Assembly (NCBI GenBank): GCA_003229755.1
Contig: QIFJ01000049.1
Coordinates: 1-6,301 of the forward strand
From: Pseudomonadota bacterium
Lineage (GTDB): Bacteria > BMS3Abin14
DNA length: 6,301 bases
Reading direction: 5' to 3'
The position numbers were made by a program, and so were the translations under genes. Of the stretch, positions 1-5,078 are shown piece by piece. The notes below the pieces were generated by a model. That model was not told the DNA's origin and searched no databases. It saw only the letters and a program-made list of their open reading frames with translations. Each line of letters begins with the position of its first letter. Positions within the stretch are counted from its first letter, which is position 1.

Positions 1-728
1 CCGTGCCGGTAAGTAACCTGGGATGGGTAACGGCAAAATTGCAGGATGAGGAGGGTAAGCTGGATATAAACAGGCTCGTAAAGCAGGACGGTACGCCGGA
101 CGATGACGTAGCAGACCGCCTCTGGACGCTCCTTTACTCCCTGGGTCTTCCAGCACAGCGATCTGATGAAATAGTGGACAGCCTGATAGACTGGATCGAT
201 CCTGACGGGACCAAAAGGCCCAATGGCGCCGAAGACGAGTACTACACATCCCTGGCAAATCCCTACTCGTGTCCCAACAGAAAAATCAATACCATCGGAG
301 AGATAGGTCTGGTAAAGGGGATAGGAAATGTTTTTCTTTTCAGGGGAGAGGGTGAGATCCCCGCTCTGGCAAACTATATTACCATATACGGTGACCCCGA
401 AGGCCGAATAAATATCAATACCGCACCTGAAGAAGTGTTAATGTCCCTTACACCGGAAGGTTCGGAGTATGTCATCGACAGGGATGTTGCCCAGGAGATA
501 GTCGATGCCAGGTTCGAGGTTCCCTTCGAGAGTACGTCGGGTCTGAAGGAGGCTGTGCCGGGTATCGACCAGTTTTTCTACAATCAGATCCAGCCCCTGA
601 TAGATGTGGCAAGCAGCCACTTCTCCATTGACGTGGTTGGGGAGACAGAGAGGGCTTCTTCAAGAGCCTACGGGATCCTGAAGCGTACAGGGCAGACGGT
701 AAAACTTGTTTACTACAGGGGCTTTTGA
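1..728 (+). CDS. gspK: Type II secretion system minor pseudopilin GspK, 3' part (5' end outside window)
   Basis: GspK is the large minor pseudopilin at the tip of the T2SS pseudopilus, acting with GspI and GspJ in the periplasm. The visible 241 residues lack the prepilin leader and hydrophobic N-terminal helix. Full-length family members are usually about 300 residues or more, so roughly 80-100 residues lie upstream, and the GTG at position 3 is not taken as the true start. Visible family features are an early 'DEEGKLDINRL' segment (the common GspK D-E-x-G-K-[IL]-[DN]-[IV]-N pattern), a following acidic helical region with 'LIDWIDPDG', and the later 'GRININTAPEEVL' segment with a helix-hairpin-helix-like character. 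The frame ends at TGA 726-728. gspL follows 17 bases later, so the two are co-transcribed. The call rests on motifs and on the L-M-N genes downstream. Confidence 0.87.
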   Translation, partial: VPVSNLGWVTAKLQDEEGKLDINRLVKQDGTPDDDVADRLWTLLYSLGLPAQRSDEIVDSLIDWIDPDGTKRPNGAEDEYYTSLANPYSCPNRKINTIGEIGLVKGIGNVFLFRGEGEIPALANYITIYGDPEGRININTAPEEVLMSLTPEGSEYVIDRDVAQEIVDARFEVPFESTSGLKEAVPGIDQFFYNQIQPLIDVASSHFSIDVVGETERASSRAYGILKRTGQTVKLVYYRGF

Positions 729-745
729 TAACCTCACGGTGGACT

Positions 746-2149
746 ATGTTTACAAAGATAGCGACAGGTATTGATCTCGCCGAAGACGGCAGCCTGAGAG
801 TGGTTGAGCTGGAAGCAAACCTGAAAGGTGTGGCTCTGACCAGGGCTGCAGGCTTCCAGGGGAGATCAGATGATCCTGTCAGGAGCTGGAAAGAGGCAGT
901 CCATAAAGTCTCTGAAGCCGGCTATTCCGTTGCGAACGTGGTCATAGGGATACCGGCATTTCTTACCTATCAAAAGTCACTTTCTCTTCCTTTCCACAGC
1001 CGCAGAAAAGTGTTGCAGGTTCTCCCTTCAGAGCTGGAAGGTGAGATCCCCATTTCGACAGATGAGATCCTGGCCGATTACGTTGTCTCTGAGTCCGGGA
1101 AAGACGGTATGCAAGCTGTTGCCGTCGCCTGCAGGCAAGACACTGTAAGAGAAGTTCTTAACATCCTTCCTGAGGGCGCATCTCTTCTGGCCCTGCAGAC
1201 CGACCTGGTCGGATTCGCCTCAGCATCCATATACGGTGGTATAAATAACGGTGCCGCGGTCTATTGCGACAAGGATGGTATTATGATCGTCGGCATTTCA
1301 TCTGGCCGTCCGGCAATCCTCAGGAAAAAGAGATATACGGGCAGCAGCATCGATGATGTAATGATGATCACCGGTGAGATTGTGGCAATGGTTGAGGCCG
1401 AAGATGAAGTCCTTCTTGCATGTGGTGATCTGAACGAACCGGTCATAGCTTCCCTTTCAAAGGAGAAGATAACCGGGATTAGAACACCCGGGGATTGGGA
1501 GATCTTCACGGGCAGTGAATCGGAAGCGATTAATGATCCGGGAAGATATCTGCCGTCCCTGGGGCTTGCCCTCAGGGGTATAGGCCGCAGGGAGGCCCCT
1601 CCCTTCGATCTGTGCAAGGGGCCGTTCAGGCCCGCAGGCCGAATGGTGGAGCTCAGAGCTCCTGTCATCAGGACCGCAGCGCTTTTCGGCCTGATCGTAC
1701 TCCTGGGAATCGGGAATCTTGTCATAGGTTACTCATCGGCGAAATCCCGTTATGATAAATATTCACAGTCCCTGAGGTCAGAATTCACTGAACTGTTCCC
1801 TGGCACAAAAGTTGTGAGCGAAATGCCTCAGCTTCAGGAGAAATTTGCCAGGCTTGAACAGCGATCCGATGATCTGATCGCCTACTCAGGGTCAGGAGCC
1901 GGCACCCTTGCCGTGCTGGGAGAGCTCAGCAGCATCGTTCCTGAAGGGCTGGCCCTGAAAATAAACGAACTTTCCATTGATTCGGAGCGTCTTAGAATAG
2001 AGGGTACAGTCCCGTCCTTTGATGCGGTGGAGAAAATAAAGGTCGCCATGGAAGGATCCTCACGGTTCGGGGACGTTAAAGTTCAGAACGCCAGGATCGG
2101 GGCTGATGCCTCCAAAGTGTCCTTCAGGATGCAAATGGAGGTCAAGTAG
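746..2149 (+). CDS. gspL: Type II secretion system inner-membrane platform protein GspL
   Basis: GspL links the cytoplasmic ATPase GspE to the inner-membrane platform through its partner GspM. The 467-residue product has a cytoplasmic actin-like N-terminal part (roughly residues 1-290; opening 'KIATGIDLAEDGSLRVVEL' resembles the start of the PilM/GspL fold). One membrane helix follows at about residues 310-331 ('LFGLIVLLGIGNLVIGY'), then a short helical linker with 'FTELFPGTKVV', a pattern typical of GspL periplasmic segments. A C-terminal PilN/GspL-like ferredoxin fold ends the protein. I chose ATG 746 because the product begins right at the first strand of the actin-like fold and a GGTGGA lies just upstream, although the spacing is short. 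An in-frame TTG at 725 overlapping the gspK stop is a possible alternative that adds 7 residues. gspM starts 1 base after the stop. Confidence 0.87.
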   Translation: MFTKIATGIDLAEDGSLRVVELEANLKGVALTRAAGFQGRSDDPVRSWKEAVHKVSEAGYSVANVVIGIPAFLTYQKSLSLPFHSRRKVLQVLPSELEGEIPISTDEILADYVVSESGKDGMQAVAVACRQDTVREVLNILPEGASLLALQTDLVGFASASIYGGINNGAAVYCDKDGIMIVGISSGRPAILRKKRYTGSSIDDVMMITGEIVAMVEAEDEVLLACGDLNEPVIASLSKEKITGIRTPGDWEIFTGSESEAINDPGRYLPSLGLALRGIGRREAPPFDLCKGPFRPAGRMVELRAPVIRTAALFGLIVLLGIGNLVIGYSSAKSRYDKYSQSLRSEFTELFPGTKVVSEMPQLQEKFARLEQRSDDLIAYSGSGAGTLAVLGELSSIVPEGLALKINELSIDSERLRIEGTVPSFDAVEKIKVAMEGSSRFGDVKVQNARIGADASKVSFRMQMEVK

Positions 2150-2150
2150 C

Positions 2151-2687
2151 ATGTTTGAATTTCTTCAAAGGCTGACTGTCCGGGAGAAAGCGGCATTGAT
2201 AATAGTTATTCCGTTTTTTATTGTCGCTCTAATCTACAGTCTGGTGATTGTTCCTGTCTGGGAGCAGAAGACAAGGTTTAATAGTATGGCCCAGAGAAAA
2301 AAAGTGGAACTGGTTACCTTCCGGGAGCTGGCAGCTCAATTCCGGGATCTGGAAAACAGCATGTCCGGCATGGAAACCAGCATAAAAAACCGCGCTACAA
2401 GCTTCTCTATCCTGGGAATGCTCGAAAGGGAGGCCAGGGAGCTTGGCATCCAGGACCGTATCGCATCCATGAAGCCCATGAACAGCCAGCTTGATCAGAG
2501 GATAAGGGAATCGTCGGTGGAGATCAGGTTCGAGAAACTGGACCTGAATAGAACCGTCGAGTTTCTGAAAAAAATAGAGGGCTCAAAAGATCTCGTTATT
2601 ATTAAGAGATTGAGAATAAAATCCCGTTTTGATGATCCTCAGTTGCTGGACGTTACACTGCTGGCAAGCACTCTGGAAGTCCAGTGA
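2151..2687 (+). CDS. gspM: Type II secretion system inner-membrane protein GspM
   Basis: GspM pairs with GspL in the T2SS inner-membrane assembly platform. The 178-residue product has the family layout: a short cytoplasmic start containing 'LTVREKAALI', one membrane helix at about residues 14-34, a long charged periplasmic helix likely to form a coiled coil, and a C-terminal ferredoxin-like region ('VEFLKKIEGSKDLVIIKRLRI', about residues 140-160). The length is close to the usual 160-190. The start is set by a strong Shine-Dalgarno GGAGGT at 2137-2142, 8 bases before ATG 2151. The frame is open further upstream, to 2106, but that extension lies inside gspL and puts polar residues before the membrane anchor. 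The stop TGA overlaps the GTG start of the next gene (GTGA), implying translational coupling. The name rests on topology and gene order, since GspM sequences diverge strongly. Confidence 0.86.
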   Translation: MFEFLQRLTVREKAALIIVIPFFIVALIYSLVIVPVWEQKTRFNSMAQRKKVELVTFRELAAQFRDLENSMSGMETSIKNRATSFSILGMLEREARELGIQDRIASMKPMNSQLDQRIRESSVEIRFEKLDLNRTVEFLKKIEGSKDLVIIKRLRIKSRFDDPQLLDVTLLASTLEVQ

Positions 2688-3535
2688 AAAGATTCTCCCG
2701 TTTCAGACCAGTTGCTTACGTTTTGCTCTTCCTGGTATTTGCCGGGATTTTTTTCATAATCACTTTCCCGGGGGAGAGCATCACAAGGACGATAAACGCC
2801 GGTCTTAAGAATGCTTACGGAGATCTGGCAAGCATCGATTCGGCACGATTCTCACCTCCTACATCCATCAAGGTCGACGGCATCAGAGTCAGGGTTGACG
2901 GAGATGATCTTGAGATCGGCAGGGCTAGAATATCGCCTTCTATCTTGAGCATGCTCTCAAGTATGAAGCGATGGAAGATTGATCTCGCCGGGGCGTGGGG
3001 GAAGATCCCCTTGAAGATAGGGATGGGCGATGGAAGATGGGAAATGTCTGCCAAGGGCGCCGATATAGACGTCTCAAAACTCCTGCTTGATGACCTTCCC
3101 GTGGAGATGGCCGGCAGGATCATCCTTAACAGTGAACTTGTCATCGTTGGCAAGGAGTCAATGAACATCTCGGGTAAGGGAAATATGGCTCTCGACAAGG
3201 TTGTGCTTTCCGGAGGGCCAATGGAGATGTTCGGTATCGACCATCTTGAGTTCGATAAAGGGAAGGCATTCTGGTCAATAAGGGAAAATGTGGTCACAAT
3301 CGGCGAAAACGGGGTTGAAGGGGACATAATCGGTAACGTCAGGGGCACGATCCAGCTTGACCCGGATAACCTGGTCCGGTCACGTCTGAACATGATCCTG
3401 AATTTAAGACCTTCCCCTAAGGCCGCTGATAAACTGAGCCTGCTGTTTTCCCTGGCGGGGGGGAAAAAGAACCCGGACGGCTCCGTTAATGTGAAGATCC
3501 GGGGCACCCTTGGTGATCCGAAGTATTCTTTGTAG
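2684..3535 (+). CDS. gspN: Type II secretion system protein GspN (AsmA-like type)
   Basis: The 283-residue product has an N-terminal signal anchor (basic 'MKRFSRFRP' then hydrophobic residues about 10-28). The rest is a repetitive beta-rich periplasmic domain with alternating hydrophobic residues and many Gly/Asp turns ('SIKVDGIRVRVDGDDLEIG', 'SVNVKIRGTLGDPKYSL'). This is the look of the AsmA/GspN proteins found after gspM in Desulfobacterota and Leptospira T2SS loci. GspN is an accessory envelope component that is not present in all T2SS, and its exact role is not well established. The start is GTG 2684, overlapping the gspM stop by 4 bases, with GGAAG at 2675-2679 as a weak ribosome site (spacing 4). 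The last motif, 'GTLGDPKYSL', is a typical AsmA-family ending, so the gene looks complete. It appears to be the last gene of the operon. Confidence 0.85.
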   Translation: MKRFSRFRPVAYVLLFLVFAGIFFIITFPGESITRTINAGLKNAYGDLASIDSARFSPPTSIKVDGIRVRVDGDDLEIGRARISPSILSMLSSMKRWKIDLAGAWGKIPLKIGMGDGRWEMSAKGADIDVSKLLLDDLPVEMAGRIILNSELVIVGKESMNISGKGNMALDKVVLSGGPMEMFGIDHLEFDKGKAFWSIRENVVTIGENGVEGDIIGNVRGTIQLDPDNLVRSRLNMILNLRPSPKAADKLSLLFSLAGGKKNPDGSVNVKIRGTLGDPKYSL

Positions 3536-3559
3536 TTCAGGGTGTTTTTCACTACAGAG
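3528..3559 (+). terminator. Weak stem-loop at the end of gspN, possible operon terminator
   Basis: Nine pairs form between CTTTGTAGT (3528-3536, containing the gspN stop codon) and ACTACAGAG (3551-3559), with one G-T wobble and a 14-base loop. The sequence after it has only a short AATTTT about 6 bases on, and the runs of T in the loop do not count as a terminator tail. It is the best-placed hairpin after the T2SS genes, but it may not terminate transcription. Confidence 0.25.
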
Positions 3560-3584
3560 CTTGCTAATTTTGAAGGGGTGAGTG

Positions 3585-3600
3585 GGTGAACCGGTGAACC
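3585..3600. repeat. Perfect tandem repeat of GGTGAACC (2 copies)
   Basis: Two adjacent identical 8-mers, GGTGAACC at 3585-3592 and 3593-3600, sit in a GTGA-rich stretch (GTGAGTGGGTGAACC...). The following AGTGATTA looks like a decayed third unit. No coding role is seen. Confidence 0.75.
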
Positions 3601-3633
3601 AGTGATTACTCCCCTCCCTCTTGTCAGGTCGTA

Positions 3634-3661
3634 GCCCTTCGTTGCTAAAGCTATGAAGGGC
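3634..3661. repeat. Near-perfect 28-base intergenic hairpin
   Basis: GCCCTTC (3634-3640) pairs fully with GAAGGGC (3655-3661). The stem continues inward with a G-T and a T-A pair, one T-T mismatch and two G-C pairs, closing on a TAAA loop (3646-3649). Eleven of twelve positions pair. There is no T run on either side, so it does not look like a standard Rho-independent terminator. It fits a small palindromic dispersed repeat. Confidence 0.65.
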
Positions 3662-3706
3662 GAAGACTGATAATGGGCAGGGGTCAATAGAGATAAAAGC
3701 CTTGAA

Positions 3707-3760
3707 CGCAGAGGGCCGCAGAGAGGGCTATTCAGCCCTTACCGCAGGGGACCGCAGAGT
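3707..3760. repeat. Pair of 18-base CGCAGAG-type repeats flanking a small hairpin
   Basis: CGCAGAGGGCCGCAGAGA (3707-3724) and CGCAGGGGACCGCAGAGT (3743-3760) agree at 15 of 18 positions, and each contains two CGCAG cores. Between them AGGGCT (3724-3729) and AGCCCT (3734-3739) form a 6-bp stem with an ATTC loop. A second inverted pair, CCTTAC (3737-3742) and GTAAGG (3759-3764), overlaps it, so the two stems exclude each other. No coding potential is evident. Confidence 0.6.
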
Positions 3761-3805
3761 AAGGCATTGTGTTGGGTTTCATGCAAAGTGATTTGGCGAA
3801 AATCC

Positions 3806-3822
3806 CTCTCCCTTGAGGAGAG
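3806..3822 (-). terminator. CT-rich hairpin, possible terminator of the minus-strand exported gene
   Basis: CTCTCC (3806-3811) and GGAGAG (3817-3822) form a 6-bp stem with a 5-base loop. Read on the minus strand, the stem is followed by GGATTTTCG, a short T run, and it lies about 42 bases beyond the stop of the gene ending at 3864. The T run is only four bases, so the call is weak. The same sequence also resembles a common CCCTCTCCC...GGAGAG dispersed repeat. Confidence 0.35.
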
Positions 3823-3863
3823 AGGTTAGGTGAAGGAGAGTCACTGTAACCTGGAACATTTAC

Positions 3864-4532
3864 CTAGATGGAATCATGCGCACTGTCTACCAGGACTATC
3901 ATGGAGCTGTCGGGCTCTGAAGTAACAGCATCCCCGCTCTCCCGGAGATTATCCCGGAGTGCCGCATACTGTTTCGATCGTTTTGCCTGGAACCTTGCCA
4001 ACGGCACTCTGTACCCCTCGCTTCCCGGAGCTCTCCTGTAACGGTAGCTGTACAGATACTCTCCACGGACCGTTCCGCCGGCGGGGGCAAAATACTCAGT
4101 CGGCGGCCCGTCGAAGACCAGCTCGATGGTACCGAGGTTAAAGAGTTCATCGGATCCGATGTCGAAGGTAACGATGTCGATGTAGTTATTATCCTTGTAA
4201 TTTGGTCGATCCCTTCGGTTTCTTCGAAGGGTATAGGTGCCGGGATCCAGTTTCTTGGCGAAATAACCGTTCCTGCCCGGCCGGATAGATGCTTTCCTGC
4301 CTCCCTTCGTGTCCACAACCCGAAAACCCTCTATTTCGATCTCGCTGATATCCAACATGTCGTTCATGTAGAAAAAGCCCGGGAGAGGATGGATAGTACC
4401 CGTCAGTCGCCCGATCACTATTGATGATGTTGAGGAATCTGCAGCTCTCGAAACGGTAACAGTGGTTCCTGCGAAGCCGGCTATCAATATTACAACTATA
4501 AAAAGATATGCTAAATACCTCCACTTCCGCAT
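3864..4532 (-). CDS. Exported protein of unknown function, probable beta-sandwich
   Basis: I do not recognise the family. The 222-residue product starts with a signal peptide (basic 'MRKWR', hydrophobic core about residues 7-22, likely cleavage after 'VSRA' near residue 30). It has no lipobox Cys. The next ~110 residues contain 'GRLTGTI' and 'GYFAKKLDPGTYTLRR', which resemble the G-x-[IVL]-x-G-x-[IV] ... F-x-x-[KL]-x-P-G-x-Y pattern of small transthyretin/carboxypeptidase-regulatory-like beta-sandwiches. The rest is rich in Tyr and Arg (about residues 150-175) and ends in a polar tail. The start ATG 4532-4530 is fixed by AAAGGAGGT ending 7 bases upstream (AGGAGGT is complementary to 4540-4546), a near-ideal ribosome site that suggests strong translation. 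The gene is divergent from the protease unit and convergent with the T2SS operon. It could be a surface or secreted protein, but nothing shows this directly. Confidence 0.78.
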   Translation of the reverse strand: MRKWRYLAYLFIVVILIAGFAGTTVTVSRAADSSTSSIVIGRLTGTIHPLPGFFYMNDMLDISEIEIEGFRVVDTKGGRKASIRPGRNGYFAKKLDPGTYTLRRNRRDRPNYKDNNYIDIVTFDIGSDELFNLGTIELVFDGPPTEYFAPAGGTVRGEYLYSYRYRRAPGSEGYRVPLARFQAKRSKQYAALRDNLRESGDAVTSEPDSSMIVLVDSAHDSI

Positions 4533-4551
4533 TGCATCGACCTCCTTTCAA

Positions 4552-4570
4552 ATACCTGATACATAGGTAT
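4552..4570 (-). promoter_or_regulatory. Inverted repeat ATACCT-N7-AGGTAT, operator-like
   Basis: Perfect 6-bp arms ATACCT (4552-4557) and AGGTAT (4565-4570) are separated by GATACAT. The site lies between the suggested -10 box and the ribosome site of the minus-strand exported gene. It would cover about +1 to +19 of that transcript, a typical repressor position. It could also form a small leader hairpin. No regulator gene is visible in the window. Confidence 0.4.
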
Positions 4571-4576
4571 ATTAAT

Positions 4577-4585
4577 AATATAGCA
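4577..4585 (-). promoter_or_regulatory. Possible extended -10 promoter for the minus-strand exported gene
   Basis: Read on the minus strand this is TGCTATATT, matching the extended -10 pattern TGnTATAAT at 8 of 9 positions including the free one. It lies 45 bases upstream of the start codon. The -35 region (minus strand of about 4600-4606, CAACA) is poor, which an extended -10 can tolerate. The predicted transcript start is near 4570. Confidence 0.35.
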
Positions 4586-4640
4586 TTCCAGGACTACTTT
4601 TGTTGGATTTACAGTTGCTGGAGGTTACAATATCCGAAAA

Positions 4641-4649
4641 TGATAGTAT
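4641..4649 (+). promoter_or_regulatory. Possible extended -10 promoter for the protease unit
   Basis: TGATAGTAT fits the extended -10 pattern with mismatches and is followed by an AT-rich stretch. It would give a leader of about 75 bases before ATG 4731. No convincing -35 is seen, so this is a weak suggestion. The intergenic space 4533-4730 must hold promoters for both divergent genes. Confidence 0.2.
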
Positions 4650-4730
4650 TAAATAAGGGACCATCCTGGATTATCTCTGTTATCAAGGACAGCCCCTTAA
4701 TTAAATAACGGGGAGTTCCGGAAGCAGATC

Positions 4731-5078
4731 ATGTTAAAAGCCGGTAGCAGGAAAATTTTCCATATTTTCATGGCAGTGCTGTTAATGCTGCTCATATCAA
4801 CTTCCTTTGGGATGGCATTTTCCAGAACGCCTCCCGAGCCCGAATATGTACTAGGTCAGGTCCTGGTGAAGTTTCATGAGAACGTCTCCGGCGAGGAGAT
4901 AACCAGGATACTTTTTGAACAGGAAGCCACAATCCTAAAGACCCTTGGGAAGACGGGCATATATCTGGTGTCCCTGCCGGACAATGTTGAGGTTGTTGAA
5001 GCAGCGGATAAATTAACTTCCTATCCAGAGGTCAAGTACGCTGAACCAAACTACAGGGCGCAGCGACTGGAGAGGTAG
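4731..5078 (+). CDS. Secreted stand-alone subtilase-propeptide (I9-like) protein
   Basis: The 115-residue product has a signal peptide (basic 'MLKAGSRK', hydrophobic core about residues 12-30). The rest is a single domain at about residues 39-108 that reads like the propeptide of S8 proteases: 'YVLGQVLVKF' at the start, a central 'GIYLVSL' strand, and 'YPEVKYAEPNY' at the end. No protease domain follows; TAG at 5076-5078 ends the frame cleanly, and there is no similarity to a catalytic domain within it. Such propeptides act as folding chaperones and tight inhibitors of their protease. A separate copy could inhibit or assist the subtilase encoded immediately downstream, whose own propeptide shares the Y-V-x-G-[QE]-V-L-V-K-F and A-E-P-N-[YW] signatures. 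The ribosome site is a weak GGAAG at 4720-4724, 6 bases before the ATG. Alternatively it is the leftover 5' part of a duplicated protease gene. Confidence 0.82.
   Translation: MLKAGSRKIFHIFMAVLLMLLISTSFGMAFSRTPPEPEYVLGQVLVKFHENVSGEEITRILFEQEATILKTLGKTGIYLVSLPDNVEVVEAADKLTSYPEVKYAEPNYRAQRLER

Larger units (their letters stand above)
3536..3863. other. Convergent intergenic region without genes, built of short repeats and hairpins
   Basis: This stretch separates the plus-strand gspN from the minus-strand exported gene. I see no credible coding region on either strand. It contains, in order, a tandem GGTGAACC pair (3585-3600), a near-perfect hairpin (3634-3661), two copies of an 18-base CGCAGAG-type repeat flanking a 6-bp hairpin (3707-3760) and a CT-rich hairpin (3806-3822). 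The mosaic resembles the families of dispersed intergenic repeats common in Desulfobacterota-like genomes. That resemblance is from memory and needs a genome-wide search. Confidence 0.7.

Noticed and set aside
1261..1725. Minus-strand open frame opposite gspL
   Set aside because: It has a Ser/Pro/Ile-rich composition typical of antisense reading, no start signal, and lies fully inside a well-supported gene.
2815..3687. Long open frame on the minus strand opposite gspN (290 codons)
   Set aside because: It lacks a ribosome site and a recognisable domain. gspN on the other strand has a membrane anchor, AsmA-like strands and a coupled start, so this is a shadow frame.
3536..3863. CRISPR array
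   Set aside because: The repeats differ in type, occur at most twice and have no regular spacers.
4508..4708. Short plus-strand frame of 66 codons in the divergent intergenic region
   Set aside because: It overlaps the start of the minus-strand gene, covers the promoter region and has no ribosome site or protein-like pattern.
4679..4713. Possible leader hairpins (GTTAT/ATAAC and CCCC/GGGG) before the protease unit
   Set aside because: The arms are only 4-5 bases with long loops, which is expected by chance. No riboswitch pattern is recognisable.
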